DNA of 64,000 nt from assembly GCA_030528155.1 (NCBI GenBank), contig JAUMZL010000007.1, positions 5,430-69,429 of the forward strand. The letters are read 5' to 3'. The notes under the pieces are model-generated. The model was not told the DNA's origin. It saw only the letters and a list, made by a program, of their open reading frames with translations, and ran no database searches. Origin of the DNA: Aerococcus sp. (lineage in GTDB: Bacteria > Bacillota > Bacilli > Lactobacillales > Aerococcaceae). The translations under genes were made by a program, and so were the position numbers. This document shows positions 53,314 through 62,448 of this stretch, one piece after another (within the stretch, counting starts at the first letter, position 1; the number at the start of each line of letters is the position of its first letter).

Positions 53314-55338
53314 TTAATGCAAGTTCTGGTTAAATTTCGAGACATGAGGATCTTGAATGCGTTTAAACATCCGCTCAATTTCATAATTGGTAAAGCGAAT
53401 CAGTACCGGCCGCCCGTGAGGACAGTTATAGGGATTTTCGCAGAAGGCTAAATCATGTAATAACTGCTTGGCTTGCTGATCATTTAAATAGTGGTTGGCC
53501 TTGATTGAAAGCCGACAGCTCATCATAATTGCCGTGGACTCACGGTAAGAAGCAACGGTAGCTTGGGGATCATGAATGGCTAGTTCCACCAAGTCTTCAA
53601 TATCTTGTTCAATATGTCCACTTGCCATCCACGCGGGGTGTTGATGTACCGCAAAGCTGGTTGGTCCAAATGGTTCTAGCTCAATCCCCATTTCCAATAA
53701 TTTTTCACGCGCCTGATTGACTTGAGCCAATTCGGACTGAGGATAATCAAGAATCAAGGGAACCAAAAGTCCCTGACTCTCTACCCCATACTCGCCGATA
53801 ATTTCACGGAAATATTCATATTTGATCCGCTCTTGCGCCGCATGCTGATCGACCATGTACATATTTTCACCATCTGAGGTAATTAGATAAGTCCCCTGTA
53901 GCTGCCCCACATAATCCAAAGTCGGAAATGAGGGATTACGTTCGGTCTGCTTTGGATTGAAGCTGGAGTGGTCTCCCACTGCTTCATCCTTATTCTCTGT
54001 TGCCCCTTCTCTTGCTGAATGCTCCCCACTTGCTGCAACAGCTGGTGCCTCTTGTTCTGGCGTTGGTGAAAGTAACATTCGATCAGATGAGGAGCTGTCT
54101 GTTTCCTCGTAAACAGGCGTGCGGTATGAGGAGTTATCTGTCACCTCTTCTGAAGTTTGAGCCTCTGTGCTTCCTGAGATGGCATTCGTTTCCGATTTCG
54201 TATCATGATGGTCCGCTCTGTTTGAGGGGTCATCTACTGCTGATTCAGCGACAGTGAAGCCTTTTGCTTTAAAATCAAATGTGGTTTGTTCTGTCTCCTC
54301 ATCTACCGCTAACTGATCTAAGGCGAATTTCGTATTGGCCAAGGCACTCGGAATCCGCTGCATTGGCGCTAAAACGGCCTTAATGGCAGCGATCACACTT
54401 TGGTAGAGGTCTGGTTCCTTACTAATGCGAACTTCCTGCTTAGTGGGGTGGACATTCACGTCCAATAATTGTGCATCGAGCGTGATGGCAATGACCGCAA
54501 TCGGATAGCGACCCACCATCAATTTCGATTGATAGCCCTTAATAACCGCTTGATTGAGCGTGTAATTTTTGATGTAACGACCATTCAAAAAGATCGAAAT
54601 ATAATTGCGCGAAGCCCGCGTCACATCCGGTGAAGACACATAACCAGTAATGTCAAAGTCTGGCGTTTCCTTATGAATCTTTTGCATGCTTTTCGCCGCT
54701 TTGAAGCCGTAAACGGCCGCCAGTACCTCCTGCAACTGCCCTTTCCCATTCGTTTCTAACAGGGTTTTTCCTTCATGTTGATAGTGAAACGCAATATCTG
54801 GGTGTCCCAAAGCCTCACGAGTCACAATATCCGTGATATGCGATAACTCGGTACTTAGGCTCTTCACATATTTGAGGCGCGCGGGGGTATTGTAGAACAA
54901 ATTTTCAACTAACACACTCGTTCCCTGTCTCAGAATGGTGGGGTGATCATCCACAATCACGCCATCTACCAAAGACAGGAAAGTACCATCTGATCCATCA
55001 CTCGTCTCAATCGTCACCTCAGCCACAGAGGCAATACTCGGCAAAGCTTCACCGCGAAAACCGAGCGTTTTAATCTTGAATAGATCGCGACTCGTCATAA
55101 TTTTACTGGTCGCGTGGCGTTTGAGAGCTAAAACAGCATCATCATGTGCCATGCCAATCCCATCATCGATCACTTGGATGCTCTTTAAGCCAGCTTCCTC
55201 CACTTGAATGGTAATAGTTGTGGCTTGAGCGTCAATGGCGTTTTCCAGCAACTCTTTGACGACAGATGCTGGGCGCTCCACGACTTCCCCGGCCGCAATC
55301 TGATTGGCCACTTGGGCGGGTAGTTCATGAACACGCAT
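53314..55338 (-). CDS. mutL: DNA mismatch repair protein MutL
   Basis: 674 residues. The GHKL ATPase domain has ERPASVVKELLENAIDAQ, DDGIGM, GFRGEALPSI and KQEVR. A long acidic, Ser/Thr/Glu-rich linker covers about residues 340-480. The C-terminal dimer domain has the endonuclease motif DQHAAQERIKYE (DQHAx2Ex4E) and the partner motif CPHGRPVLI, so this MutL should nick DNA itself, as expected where MutH is absent. Its ATG shares one base with the mutS stop codon (TAATG). Confidence 0.96.
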   Translation of the reverse strand: MRVHELPAQVANQIAAGEVVERPASVVKELLENAIDAQATTITIQVEEAGLKSIQVIDDGIGMAHDDAVLALKRHATSKIMTSRDLFKIKTLGFRGEALPSIASVAEVTIETSDGSDGTFLSLVDGVIVDDHPTILRQGTSVLVENLFYNTPARLKYVKSLSTELSHITDIVTREALGHPDIAFHYQHEGKTLLETNGKGQLQEVLAAVYGFKAAKSMQKIHKETPDFDITGYVSSPDVTRASRNYISIFLNGRYIKNYTLNQAVIKGYQSKLMVGRYPIAVIAITLDAQLLDVNVHPTKQEVRISKEPDLYQSVIAAIKAVLAPMQRIPSALANTKFALDQLAVDEETEQTTFDFKAKGFTVAESAVDDPSNRADHHDTKSETNAISGSTEAQTSEEVTDNSSYRTPVYEETDSSSSDRMLLSPTPEQEAPAVAASGEHSAREGATENKDEAVGDHSSFNPKQTERNPSFPTLDYVGQLQGTYLITSDGENMYMVDQHAAQERIKYEYFREIIGEYGVESQGLLVPLILDYPQSELAQVNQAREKLLEMGIELEPFGPTSFAVHQHPAWMASGHIEQDIEDLVELAIHDPQATVASYRESTAIMMSCRLSIKANHYLNDQQAKQLLHDLAFCENPYNCPHGRPVLIRFTNYEIERMFKRIQDPHVSKFNQNLH

Positions 55339-57932
55339 TATTTATCCTCCTTCATTATTTCCTGCCAACGATGCAAAGTCTCCATCGCTTGATAGGGCGT
55401 CAGGCTATTCAGATCCAAGCTATCGAGAGCATCGAGAACTTCTTCCTCTTCTGGTGTTTTACTTAACGATGAAGCATTCACAGAGTCTTCCTCCACAAAT
55501 AGGGACATTTGTTGGTAAGGGTCTGCGGATTGATTTTCTGCCTCAAGACGTTTAAGAATTTGAGCAGCATTGGTGAGCAGACTCTTCGGAATGCCTGCGA
55601 GTTTTGCCACATGAATTCCATAGCTCTTATCCGCTGGTCCTGGGAAAACCTTATGGAGGAAGATCACCTCACCGTCTTCCTCGCGCGCACCCACATGCAC
55701 ATTCTTTAGCCCCGTTAAGGTTTCTTCCAGTTGCGTGAGCTCATGATAATGCGTCGAAAACAGCACTTTGGCTTTGAAATGGTGGTCCAAATATTCCAAG
55801 ATGGCTTGAGCTAAGGCGATCCCATCGTACGTCGAGGTTCCCCGCCCAATTTCATCAAACAGTAATAAACTGCGGTCGGTCGCATTTTGGATGGCTTGGT
55901 TCGTCTCCATCATCTCCACCATAAAGGTACTCTGCCCAGCTTGTAGGTCATCGGTTGCCCCAATGCGAGTGAAAATCTGGTCGAACAGTGGCAATTGCGC
56001 CGACTTCGCTGGAACAAAACAGCCGATCTGTGCCAAAATCACAATTAGTCCGAGCTGACGCATGTAGGTGGATTTACCAGACATGTTGGGTCCAGTAATC
56101 AGAAGAATATGGGTGTCTTCATCCATTTCGATATTGTTGGGTACAAATTGATCTCGTCCAATGGTCTCTTCGACCACGGGATGGCGACTATCAATAACTT
56201 TTAACTCGCGCATAGTTGCGGTAAATTCTGGTTTAACAAAATGATGCGTTTCACTGACCTGTGCTAATCCTTGTAAGACATCAACGGCAGCGATGGCCTT
56301 GGCGAGTGTTTGCAGAGCCGTTTGATACTGCTTGATGCTATCGCGCACTTTGACGAAGAGTTCATACTCTAGCTGTGTGGATTTCTCCTCTGCTTCCAAA
56401 ATTCGCTGTTCCATTTCTTTCAATTCTGGCGTAATAAACCGCTCTGCATTGGCTAAGGTCTGTTTGCGTTCGTAGCGGCCTTCCGGCAATAACGACAGAT
56501 TGGCTCGGGTCACTTCAATATAGTAACCAAACACCTTGTTGTAGCCGATCTTCAGCGACTTAATCCCTGTTTCTTCCCGTTCCTTGGCTTGAAGATTAGC
56601 TAACCATTCCTGGCCGTTATGCATGGCTTCGCGATAATGATCCAATGTATCATCAAATCCATCATTGATCACATTGCCCTCTGTCACCACAGTCCCTGCC
56701 TCTGGATTAATCGCACGTTCAATTAATTGCACGACTTCTGGGAGGGGCGCCATGCTGTTAAGAAGCGAATGCCACGGTTGATTATCCTCCGCTTCATCAA
56801 TGGTTTCCAGCTGCGTAAAAATCGCAGGAATTTGTTCGAGCGAATGCTTCAACTGTAACAACTCGCGCGCATTCACCTGGCCCATTGAGATCCGGGCCAC
56901 CAAACGTTCGAGGTCATATACACCACTCAATTGTTCTTGAATGGTCATTCGTTCGAAGAAATGCGCGATCAGTGAGGTAATCTGGGCTTGACGCGCTTCG
57001 ATATCTGATTGAATAATCAGCGGTCGATCCAACCACTGTTTCAATAAACGCCCTCCCATCGCCGTTTTTGTTTGATCGATAAAGTGTAACAAACTTCCTG
57101 AGCGCCGTTCAGTGCGGATCGATGCCGTCAATTCCAAGTTCTTCTTGGCAAAATAGTCCATATGCAAGTAATGATCGACTTCATAATGTTCCGCTTCCTG
57201 CCAATGTCCCACCGTTTGGAACTGCGTGTGATAAATATACCCGAGCAATAAATGCAGCACTCGGCGTTCATCCGGCACATTGATCTGTTTTAATAAGGTT
57301 TCGGTTTGCTGTTGTTGTTCCTGATTCTCATCACTCAATTGGTAGTGAGACAAGGTAAAAGGACGAATATTTTTTAAGCGTGTGAGTTGAGCAGTAGGAA
57401 GCTCCTGGCTCATAACCACTTCTTTGGTCTGTAGTTGCGCAAACTCTGTCTCCAACGCCCCAAAACTCTCTAATGCAGTGACCTTCAATTCACCGGTAGA
57501 GATATCCGCATAGCCGAGCGCATAATGCCCATTGCCCAGTGATAAAATAGCACTGAGGTAGTTATTGCTGTGGTCACTGCCACTTGCCATGTACGTCCCC
57601 GGGGTAATCACGCGAATGACTTCACGCGCTACCATGCCCTTGGTGAGTTTAGGATCCTCCATCTGTTCGGCAATGGCCACCTTGTACCCCTGATTGATCA
57701 AGACTTTCACATAGTCATCCACCGCATGATGTGGCACGCCGCACATTGGAATTGGATCCTCTGAGTTTTTATTGCGACTGGTCAAAGTAATTTCTAAAAT
57801 CTGCGCTGCTTTTCTGGCATCGTCATTGAATAGCTCATAAAAATCGCCGAGTCGGAAAAAAAGAAAAGCATCTGGATACTTCTCTTTCATCGCTTCATAT
57901 TGTTCCATCATTGGTGTGGCTTTCTTTGCCAA
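55338..57932 (-). CDS. mutS: DNA mismatch recognition ATPase MutS
   Basis: 864 residues, normal for MutS1. The mismatch-reading domain begins TPMMEQYEAMKEKYPDAFLFFRLGDFYELFNDDA with the Phe-x-Glu-like FYE motif. The C-terminal ABC-type ATPase has the Walker A LITGPNMSGKSTYMRQ, STFMVEMMET, the Walker B LLLFDEIGRGTSTYDG, and LFSTHYHELTQLE. It heads the mutS-mutL pair and overlaps mutL by one base. Confidence 0.97.
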   Translation of the reverse strand: MAKKATPMMEQYEAMKEKYPDAFLFFRLGDFYELFNDDARKAAQILEITLTSRNKNSEDPIPMCGVPHHAVDDYVKVLINQGYKVAIAEQMEDPKLTKGMVAREVIRVITPGTYMASGSDHSNNYLSAILSLGNGHYALGYADISTGELKVTALESFGALETEFAQLQTKEVVMSQELPTAQLTRLKNIRPFTLSHYQLSDENQEQQQQTETLLKQINVPDERRVLHLLLGYIYHTQFQTVGHWQEAEHYEVDHYLHMDYFAKKNLELTASIRTERRSGSLLHFIDQTKTAMGGRLLKQWLDRPLIIQSDIEARQAQITSLIAHFFERMTIQEQLSGVYDLERLVARISMGQVNARELLQLKHSLEQIPAIFTQLETIDEAEDNQPWHSLLNSMAPLPEVVQLIERAINPEAGTVVTEGNVINDGFDDTLDHYREAMHNGQEWLANLQAKEREETGIKSLKIGYNKVFGYYIEVTRANLSLLPEGRYERKQTLANAERFITPELKEMEQRILEAEEKSTQLEYELFVKVRDSIKQYQTALQTLAKAIAAVDVLQGLAQVSETHHFVKPEFTATMRELKVIDSRHPVVEETIGRDQFVPNNIEMDEDTHILLITGPNMSGKSTYMRQLGLIVILAQIGCFVPAKSAQLPLFDQIFTRIGATDDLQAGQSTFMVEMMETNQAIQNATDRSLLLFDEIGRGTSTYDGIALAQAILEYLDHHFKAKVLFSTHYHELTQLEETLTGLKNVHVGAREEDGEVIFLHKVFPGPADKSYGIHVAKLAGIPKSLLTNAAQILKRLEAENQSADPYQQMSLFVEEDSVNASSLSKTPEEEEVLDALDSLDLNSLTPYQAMETLHRWQEIMKEDK

Positions 57933-58119
57933 AGAATCACCCTCTCTCGTTAATTATTGATGTAGTGTGCCCTTTTTTATCATGGGCCTATGATGATTAA
58001 TTAATGACTTCCTACTTCTTTGGCTCATTCCCCATTTTACCATAATTCTTCTGATCCCGAATTGAATCCGCCCACTCCAACTGACGCCAATTGATTTCAT
58101 CGCTTATTTGCTGTATTTT

Positions 58120-58128
58120 TGCTAGAAT
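58120..58128 (+). promoter_or_regulatory. Extended -10 promoter of the eetA-like gene
   Basis: TTGCTAGAAT contains TGC-TAGAAT, an extended -10. The AGGAGG ribosome binding site and ATG follow. The -35 is weak. Confidence 0.55.
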
Positions 58129-58166
58129 AGGGGATACGTTTAATCAATAGAGGAGGGCCACATCCC

Positions 58167-58580
58167 ATGAAACAAATTCTCAAGAAGATGAAAATTTTCG
58201 ATTTCATCCTGATTGGGCTGGTCATTGTATTTTCATTCGCCCCTAATGTCTATACTTACCTCACCTACAGCGCACAGGGCGAGGAAAATGCCCCTGAAGC
58301 TTTGGTGAAGGTCAATGGCGAAGTTGTCGCTCACTATACCTTGGAGAAGAATGGACAACACATTATCAAGACCTACTACCCTCATGATGGCCAATACAAT
58401 ATCATCGAGCTCGATAACGATCGCATTCGCATCAAAGAAGATAATTCTCCCGACCAGATTGGCGTACGTACCGGCTGGATTTCTCGCCCCGGTCAAACGG
58501 CCGTCTGCTTGCCACATAATGTGGTGATCGAAGTCACCGGTTCTTATCAAGATGATGAACTAATCCTACCATTATCCTAA
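58167..58580 (+). CDS. eetA: NusG domain II membrane protein, EetA-like
   Basis: A 137-residue protein with one N-terminal membrane helix (residues 12-32) and an extracytoplasmic NusG-domain-II beta fold (VKVNGEVVAHYTL...CLPHNVVIEVTGS). This is the architecture of EetA in the Listeria flavin-based EET locus. It faces the dmkA-fmnB-pplA-dmkB-ndh2 block and ends at a shared terminator. The usual partner EetB (ECF-type membrane protein) is not next to it. The role of EetA in electron transfer is still poorly defined. Confidence 0.85.
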   Translation: MKQILKKMKIFDFILIGLVIVFSFAPNVYTYLTYSAQGEENAPEALVKVNGEVVAHYTLEKNGQHIIKTYYPHDGQYNIIELDNDRIRIKEDNSPDQIGVRTGWISRPGQTAVCLPHNVVIEVTGSYQDDELILPLS

Positions 58581-58599
58581 GCTCGCGGTTTCACGCCAT

Positions 58600-58645
58600 A
58601 AAAAAAGCCAATGGATCCTGAAAAAATCAGGAACATTGGCTTTTT
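58600..58645. terminator. Bidirectional terminator between eetA and dmkA
   Basis: AAAGCCAATG-TCCTGA and TCAGGA-CATTGGCTTT form a long stem with A and T tracts on both sides. Confidence 0.92.
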
Positions 58646-58667
58646 GCTTTATGACAAACTTTTAAGT

Positions 58668-59645
58668 TTATTGGAAGATCACCGCTAAAATAAGTGTCAC
58701 TAGATATACGGCACAGAAGAGCGTAAAGGCTTTGGTTGACTCTGGAAAGGCGCGACGTTCTCCCACATATTGCGTATAACGCCGAACGATAAAGTAATGC
58801 GGAATGGCCGCCAACAGCATAATCAATGACCAGCGAGGCAGTACCCCACTAATGCCAAAACCTATCCAGAAGAGCCAAGGAATGATACTGAAGATCTGGT
58901 AAACCAACAGCGCGTTGCTCCGCCCGATATAGTAAACAATCGTATAGCGTTCATTCTTCACATCGGCGTCCAAATCGCGCGTATTGTTGGCAAGCATGAT
59001 CGTTGACATTAAGATCACTTCTGGCAATGCCATGATGAAAATTTTCAGGGTTTCTAACCAATCAAAGGTCACTAAAACTTGATCCAAACTCCACTGACTA
59101 GAAAGTAAGCTCGGGTAGCGGGTCATAAATACCGCGGTATAAAAAATCCCAAATCCCATCGTTAAGCTCGCAAAAACTTCCCCAAATGGTGTTCTGGAAA
59201 TAGGGAATGGCCCAAACGTGTAGGAAATTCCAATCACATACATGATGCCACCCAAGAGCAGTAACATTGGGTCCGTACGCCAAACGAGCACTAATGACAG
59301 AATGAAGGCTAAGGCAAACAGGATGAATACAATCTTCACCATCTGTTTGAAATTGAGGTTTTCACGGCCAATCACATTTTCATCATTACGATACGATTCA
59401 TCGAGTGCCTTGTGATAGTCCATGGTGTTATTGATGGCCGTCACGCACATATCGAAAATTGTGGCTGCGACGAAGAAAATGATGGCGTTACCCCAATTAA
59501 ATTCATGGTAATGGTAAGCCGTCCAAAAGAATCCCAGCATCATTGGGAAGAAACTGGCAATTTTCGTGCGTAGCTCCACAAATTCCAGAAAAATACTAAT
59601 TTCGCGTTTGGTTGGCCAATGTAGATTAGTTGTTTTCATTTGCAA
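58668..59645 (-). CDS. menA: 1,4-dihydroxy-2-naphthoate polyprenyltransferase (UbiA family)
   Basis: A 325-residue membrane prenyltransferase with eight or nine helices. The first Asp-rich motif is AINNTMDYHKALDES (residues about 66-80) and the second LANNTRDLDADVKNERYT near 205. It joins DHNA to a polyprenyl chain to give demethylmenaquinone; in the Listeria EET locus this role is called DmkA. Its start overlaps the end of the fmnB gene by 20 bases. No methyltransferase (MenG) is seen nearby, so demethylmenaquinone is the likely product. Confidence 0.92.
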   Translation of the reverse strand: MQMKTTNLHWPTKREISIFLEFVELRTKIASFFPMMLGFFWTAYHYHEFNWGNAIIFFVAATIFDMCVTAINNTMDYHKALDESYRNDENVIGRENLNFKQMVKIVFILFALAFILSLVLVWRTDPMLLLLGGIMYVIGISYTFGPFPISRTPFGEVFASLTMGFGIFYTAVFMTRYPSLLSSQWSLDQVLVTFDWLETLKIFIMALPEVILMSTIMLANNTRDLDADVKNERYTIVYYIGRSNALLVYQIFSIIPWLFWIGFGISGVLPRWSLIMLLAAIPHYFIVRRYTQYVGERRAFPESTKAFTLFCAVYLVTLILAVIFQ

Positions 59646-60723
59646 TGGTGTACTCCTTATTCGTTAATTTAAAGGTTTGTTTCAGACCATCCGAAAGATA
59701 GATATGATGTGCCTTATCGATATAAACGACTTCATAGCCCGGCTTTTGATTGATAAATTTCAAACCATCGTCGATTCCCATCATGAAGAGCGCGGTGGAA
59801 TAGGAATCCCCAGCAAAAGAATTAGGGGCAAAGACCGTCACACTCGCAACATTATTATCGAGCGGGTAGCCTGTGCGCGGATCAATAATATGATGATAGG
59901 TTTTGCCATCCTTTTCAATATATTGCTCATAAATGCCGGATGTCACTACCGCTGTGTCTCCCTTAACCACCTGGGAGCCGACCACTTGATTGCGTTCTTT
60001 ATCGGGATCTTGAATGCCGATTGTCCAACCTTCTTTATTGGTGGGGTGGTTACCGAGTAAAGCGACATTGCCTCCGAGATTGGCGATAGCACTGGTCACG
60101 CCATTTTGTTTCAATAGGTCAACCACCTTACCACCGATGTAGCCTTTTGATAATCCACCAAGTTCCAGACGCATGCCCTTCCGTTTCAAAAAAACGGTCT
60201 TGTTCGTTTCATCGAGCACAATATCTTTGTAGTTCACCAGTGGCAACGCCTGTTGAATTTCTTCGTTGCTCGGCACACGGGCCTGATCAGAGCCAATTTG
60301 CCAAAGATTAGTGATAGCACCAATAGTTATGTCAAATAACCCATGGCTCTCATTGCCAATTTCAATCCCGCGCTTTACCAACTGAATGGTATCATCCGAT
60401 ACTTGCACGGGATGATCACCAGCTGCATCATTGATTTTCTTTACATCCGATCCTTCTTTATTGGTTGTGAAGACATCCTGCACCTGCTCCATGTAATCGA
60501 AGGCTTTATCCATCGCTTCCGTCTTATTTTTATTAAAGACTTGTAATTGCACACTAGTATAAAGCACTTGTTCTGTCCGTGAATCTGGTGTTGTCGTGAG
60601 ATCCCCACTTACCGTTTCAGCACTTTCCTCCTGTCCTTTGGGTTCTTCCTGCTTTTGACAGCCCGTCATCAGCAAGATCATCACTGTGGATATAAGGAAT
60701 AGCCCCCAACTTTTTCTCTTCAT
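59626..60723 (-). CDS. fmnB: FMN transferase lipoprotein (ApbE/FmnB)
   Basis: 365 residues from the ATG at 60723; an ATG 24 bases upstream includes the AAGGAAAG ribosome binding site and is rejected. A lipoprotein signal (LLMTGCQKQ) anchors it outside. The ApbE domain shows ELGGLSKGYIGGKVVDLL, ANLGGNVALLG, HHIIDPRTGYPLDN and a metal-binding FAGDSYSTALFMMG. ApbE enzymes move FMN from FAD to Thr/Ser in partner proteins; the partner here is almost surely the PplA-like lipoprotein encoded just upstream. Confidence 0.93.
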   Translation of the reverse strand: MKRKSWGLFLISTVMILLMTGCQKQEEPKGQEESAETVSGDLTTTPDSRTEQVLYTSVQLQVFNKNKTEAMDKAFDYMEQVQDVFTTNKEGSDVKKINDAAGDHPVQVSDDTIQLVKRGIEIGNESHGLFDITIGAITNLWQIGSDQARVPSNEEIQQALPLVNYKDIVLDETNKTVFLKRKGMRLELGGLSKGYIGGKVVDLLKQNGVTSAIANLGGNVALLGNHPTNKEGWTIGIQDPDKERNQVVGSQVVKGDTAVVTSGIYEQYIEKDGKTYHHIIDPRTGYPLDNNVASVTVFAPNSFAGDSYSTALFMMGIDDGLKFINQKPGYEVVYIDKAHHIYLSDGLKQTFKLTNKEYTIANENN

Positions 60724-60755
60724 CCCATCACTTCTTTCCTTCTTCATCTGCCAAA

Positions 60756-60784
60756 TAAAAAGGGGTGGCGTTTAACCTCCCCTT
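60756..60784 (-). terminator. Hairpin terminator between pplA and fmnB
   Basis: AAAGGGG-GG and CC-CCCCTTT arms with TTTTTATTT on the minus strand. A partial terminator here would let the lipoprotein be made in excess over the FMN transferase. Confidence 0.7.
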
Positions 60785-60811
60785 TGTTTGCCCATATTAT
60801 AACTGAAAGGC

Positions 60812-61375
60812 TTAGTCTTCTTCCTTGGTCATAATCTTAGTGGTGTCACCCTTCTTCGCTGCTTCGATCAATTGACGCATTTGTCCCTTGAAAGCTTCAG
60901 ACGTGTGGGAGGCACCGGAAACGGTATCTACTTTTTCTGGTACTTGTTTTTCTAGCAATTGGTCAACTAATTGTTTGATCGCTTCGTTAGAGGAAGTCCC
61001 CGATTTATCTTTCATTTTTGTTTGATACTCTTCGTCTTCGCTCTTCTTATGGCCATCTTTGTCGTAGCCTTCGTAGTCTACGCTGTCAATTTTACCATCT
61101 TTAACCACCATTTTGATGGCTGTTTTCCAACCGTTATCGGACATTGGGGTTTCCAATTCATAGGTGCCGTCTTTCAATTCTTCAGCTGAAGCTTGAGTAT
61201 CAGCATCTGTTTTGGAAGAAGTTTCTGCTTTAGATTCACTCGCCACACTTGATGACACTTCGCTTTGTGCAGAACTGGTGCTGGTTGCTTCTTTGTCATC
61301 TGCTTGGTTGCCACAAGCTGCCAAAGCAAAAACAGAACCAAACAATACAGTAGCTTTCAATAACTTACTCTTCAT
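60812..61375 (-). CDS. pplA: FMN-binding-domain lipoprotein, PplA-like electron carrier
   Basis: A 187-residue lipoprotein. The lipobox is LAAC (Cys21), followed by a Ser/Thr/Glu-rich spacer (residues 25-65) that would reach through the wall, and one FMN_bind domain at about 70-170. The flavinylation motif is DTVSGAS (150-156), in which the last Ser would carry FMN; many relatives have Thr there. Listeria PplA has two such domains, this one has one. It is the surface electron carrier of EET. Confidence 0.92.
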   Translation of the reverse strand: MKSKLLKATVLFGSVFALAACGNQADDKEATSTSSAQSEVSSSVASESKAETSSKTDADTQASAEELKDGTYELETPMSDNGWKTAIKMVVKDGKIDSVDYEGYDKDGHKKSEDEEYQTKMKDKSGTSSNEAIKQLVDQLLEKQVPEKVDTVSGASHTSEAFKGQMRQLIEAAKKGDTTKIMTKEED

Positions 61376-61431
61376 TGCAATATCCTCCTATGACAAAAAC
61401 TTATTAATAAAATTTAACAACCTTGTTAAGA

Positions 61432-62406
61432 CTAAGGGAGCAAGTGAAGTTCGCGAAATAAAGTTTCAATCTCCATCTTGATGGTTTCTCCCCCCGCGAG
61501 ACGATTCAAATGATGCAGTGACTTATTAGCAAACCGATACATGAGCATTTCCGTTTGTTGGAATCCCGCTGCTGCTTCGATGGCTTTCAATAACGCTGTT
61601 TCCTGCAAGTTGCCATGCTTAGCATCAACCACAAACTGTTGAAACACCTCAGGATTCGCTGACTTGAGGTAATGCATGGGTGCGGTGTAGATACCATTTT
61701 GAATATCCTGTAGATGCGGTTTGCCTGAACTCACCCGCTCACTTTGATAATCGAGCAGGTCATCAGCCAGCTGGAATGCCATCCCTAAATGTTCCCCCAT
61801 TGCGAAAGCATGCGCAAAATCACGAGAAGTCCCCTCAGGATCGTAATACCCTGCATATGTACTGATAGCAAATAATAGAGCCGTTTTGCGCCGAATCTGT
61901 TTGAGATAGCGATTGAACGTCATGGTTTGATCAAACTGATTCATCAGCTGACTGATTTCTCCATTTAGAATAGCCGCCACCGTGTGATCATAGCGTTCCG
62001 TAATCGATTGGGGAGCGCCACTGTCCTTCAACAATTGTCCAGCCATTGTTAGCAGATAGTCCCCCGCATAAACGGCAATACGATTGTTATAGGTATGCTG
62101 CATCGCTTCAATACCCCGCCGTTCATCTGCCTCATCGATCACATCATCGTGAATCAATGTCGCCAGATGTAAGACCTCAATCGCTGCAGCCAGCGCATAT
62201 TTATCAGTGGGGATGTCCCCATCATGCGCCACTTCTGCCATCAACAGCACCAACCCTGAACGCAAGTACTTTCCCGGTGCGGTCATATAATCTAAAATTT
62301 TCTGTTTCACATCAGGATGGGCAATTTTTACCTGAGATTGCATCAATGCCTCAACCTGAGTGAGTCCCGCTTGAACGGTGGGATGATCCTGCCAAATCTT
62401 ATGCAT
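61432..62406 (-). CDS. dmkB: Polyprenyl diphosphate synthase for demethylmenaquinone
   Basis: A 324-residue trans-isoprenyl diphosphate synthase with the first Asp-rich motif LIHDDVIDEADERRG (Asp87, 88, 91) and the second QLADDLLDYQSE near residue 214. KYLRSGLVLLMAEV near 47 is the substrate Lys/Arg motif. It makes the quinone side chain used by MenA. The gene starts 42 bases after ndh2 and belongs to the same operon. Confidence 0.92.
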   Translation of the reverse strand: MHKIWQDHPTVQAGLTQVEALMQSQVKIAHPDVKQKILDYMTAPGKYLRSGLVLLMAEVAHDGDIPTDKYALAAAIEVLHLATLIHDDVIDEADERRGIEAMQHTYNNRIAVYAGDYLLTMAGQLLKDSGAPQSITERYDHTVAAILNGEISQLMNQFDQTMTFNRYLKQIRRKTALLFAISTYAGYYDPEGTSRDFAHAFAMGEHLGMAFQLADDLLDYQSERVSSGKPHLQDIQNGIYTAPMHYLKSANPEVFQQFVVDAKHGNLQETALLKAIEAAAGFQQTEMLMYRFANKSLHHLNRLAGGETIKMEIETLFRELHLLP

Positions 62407-62448
62407 GTTGATAATTCCCTCCGTTTGCTAGTTTTCTAATCTTAGCGC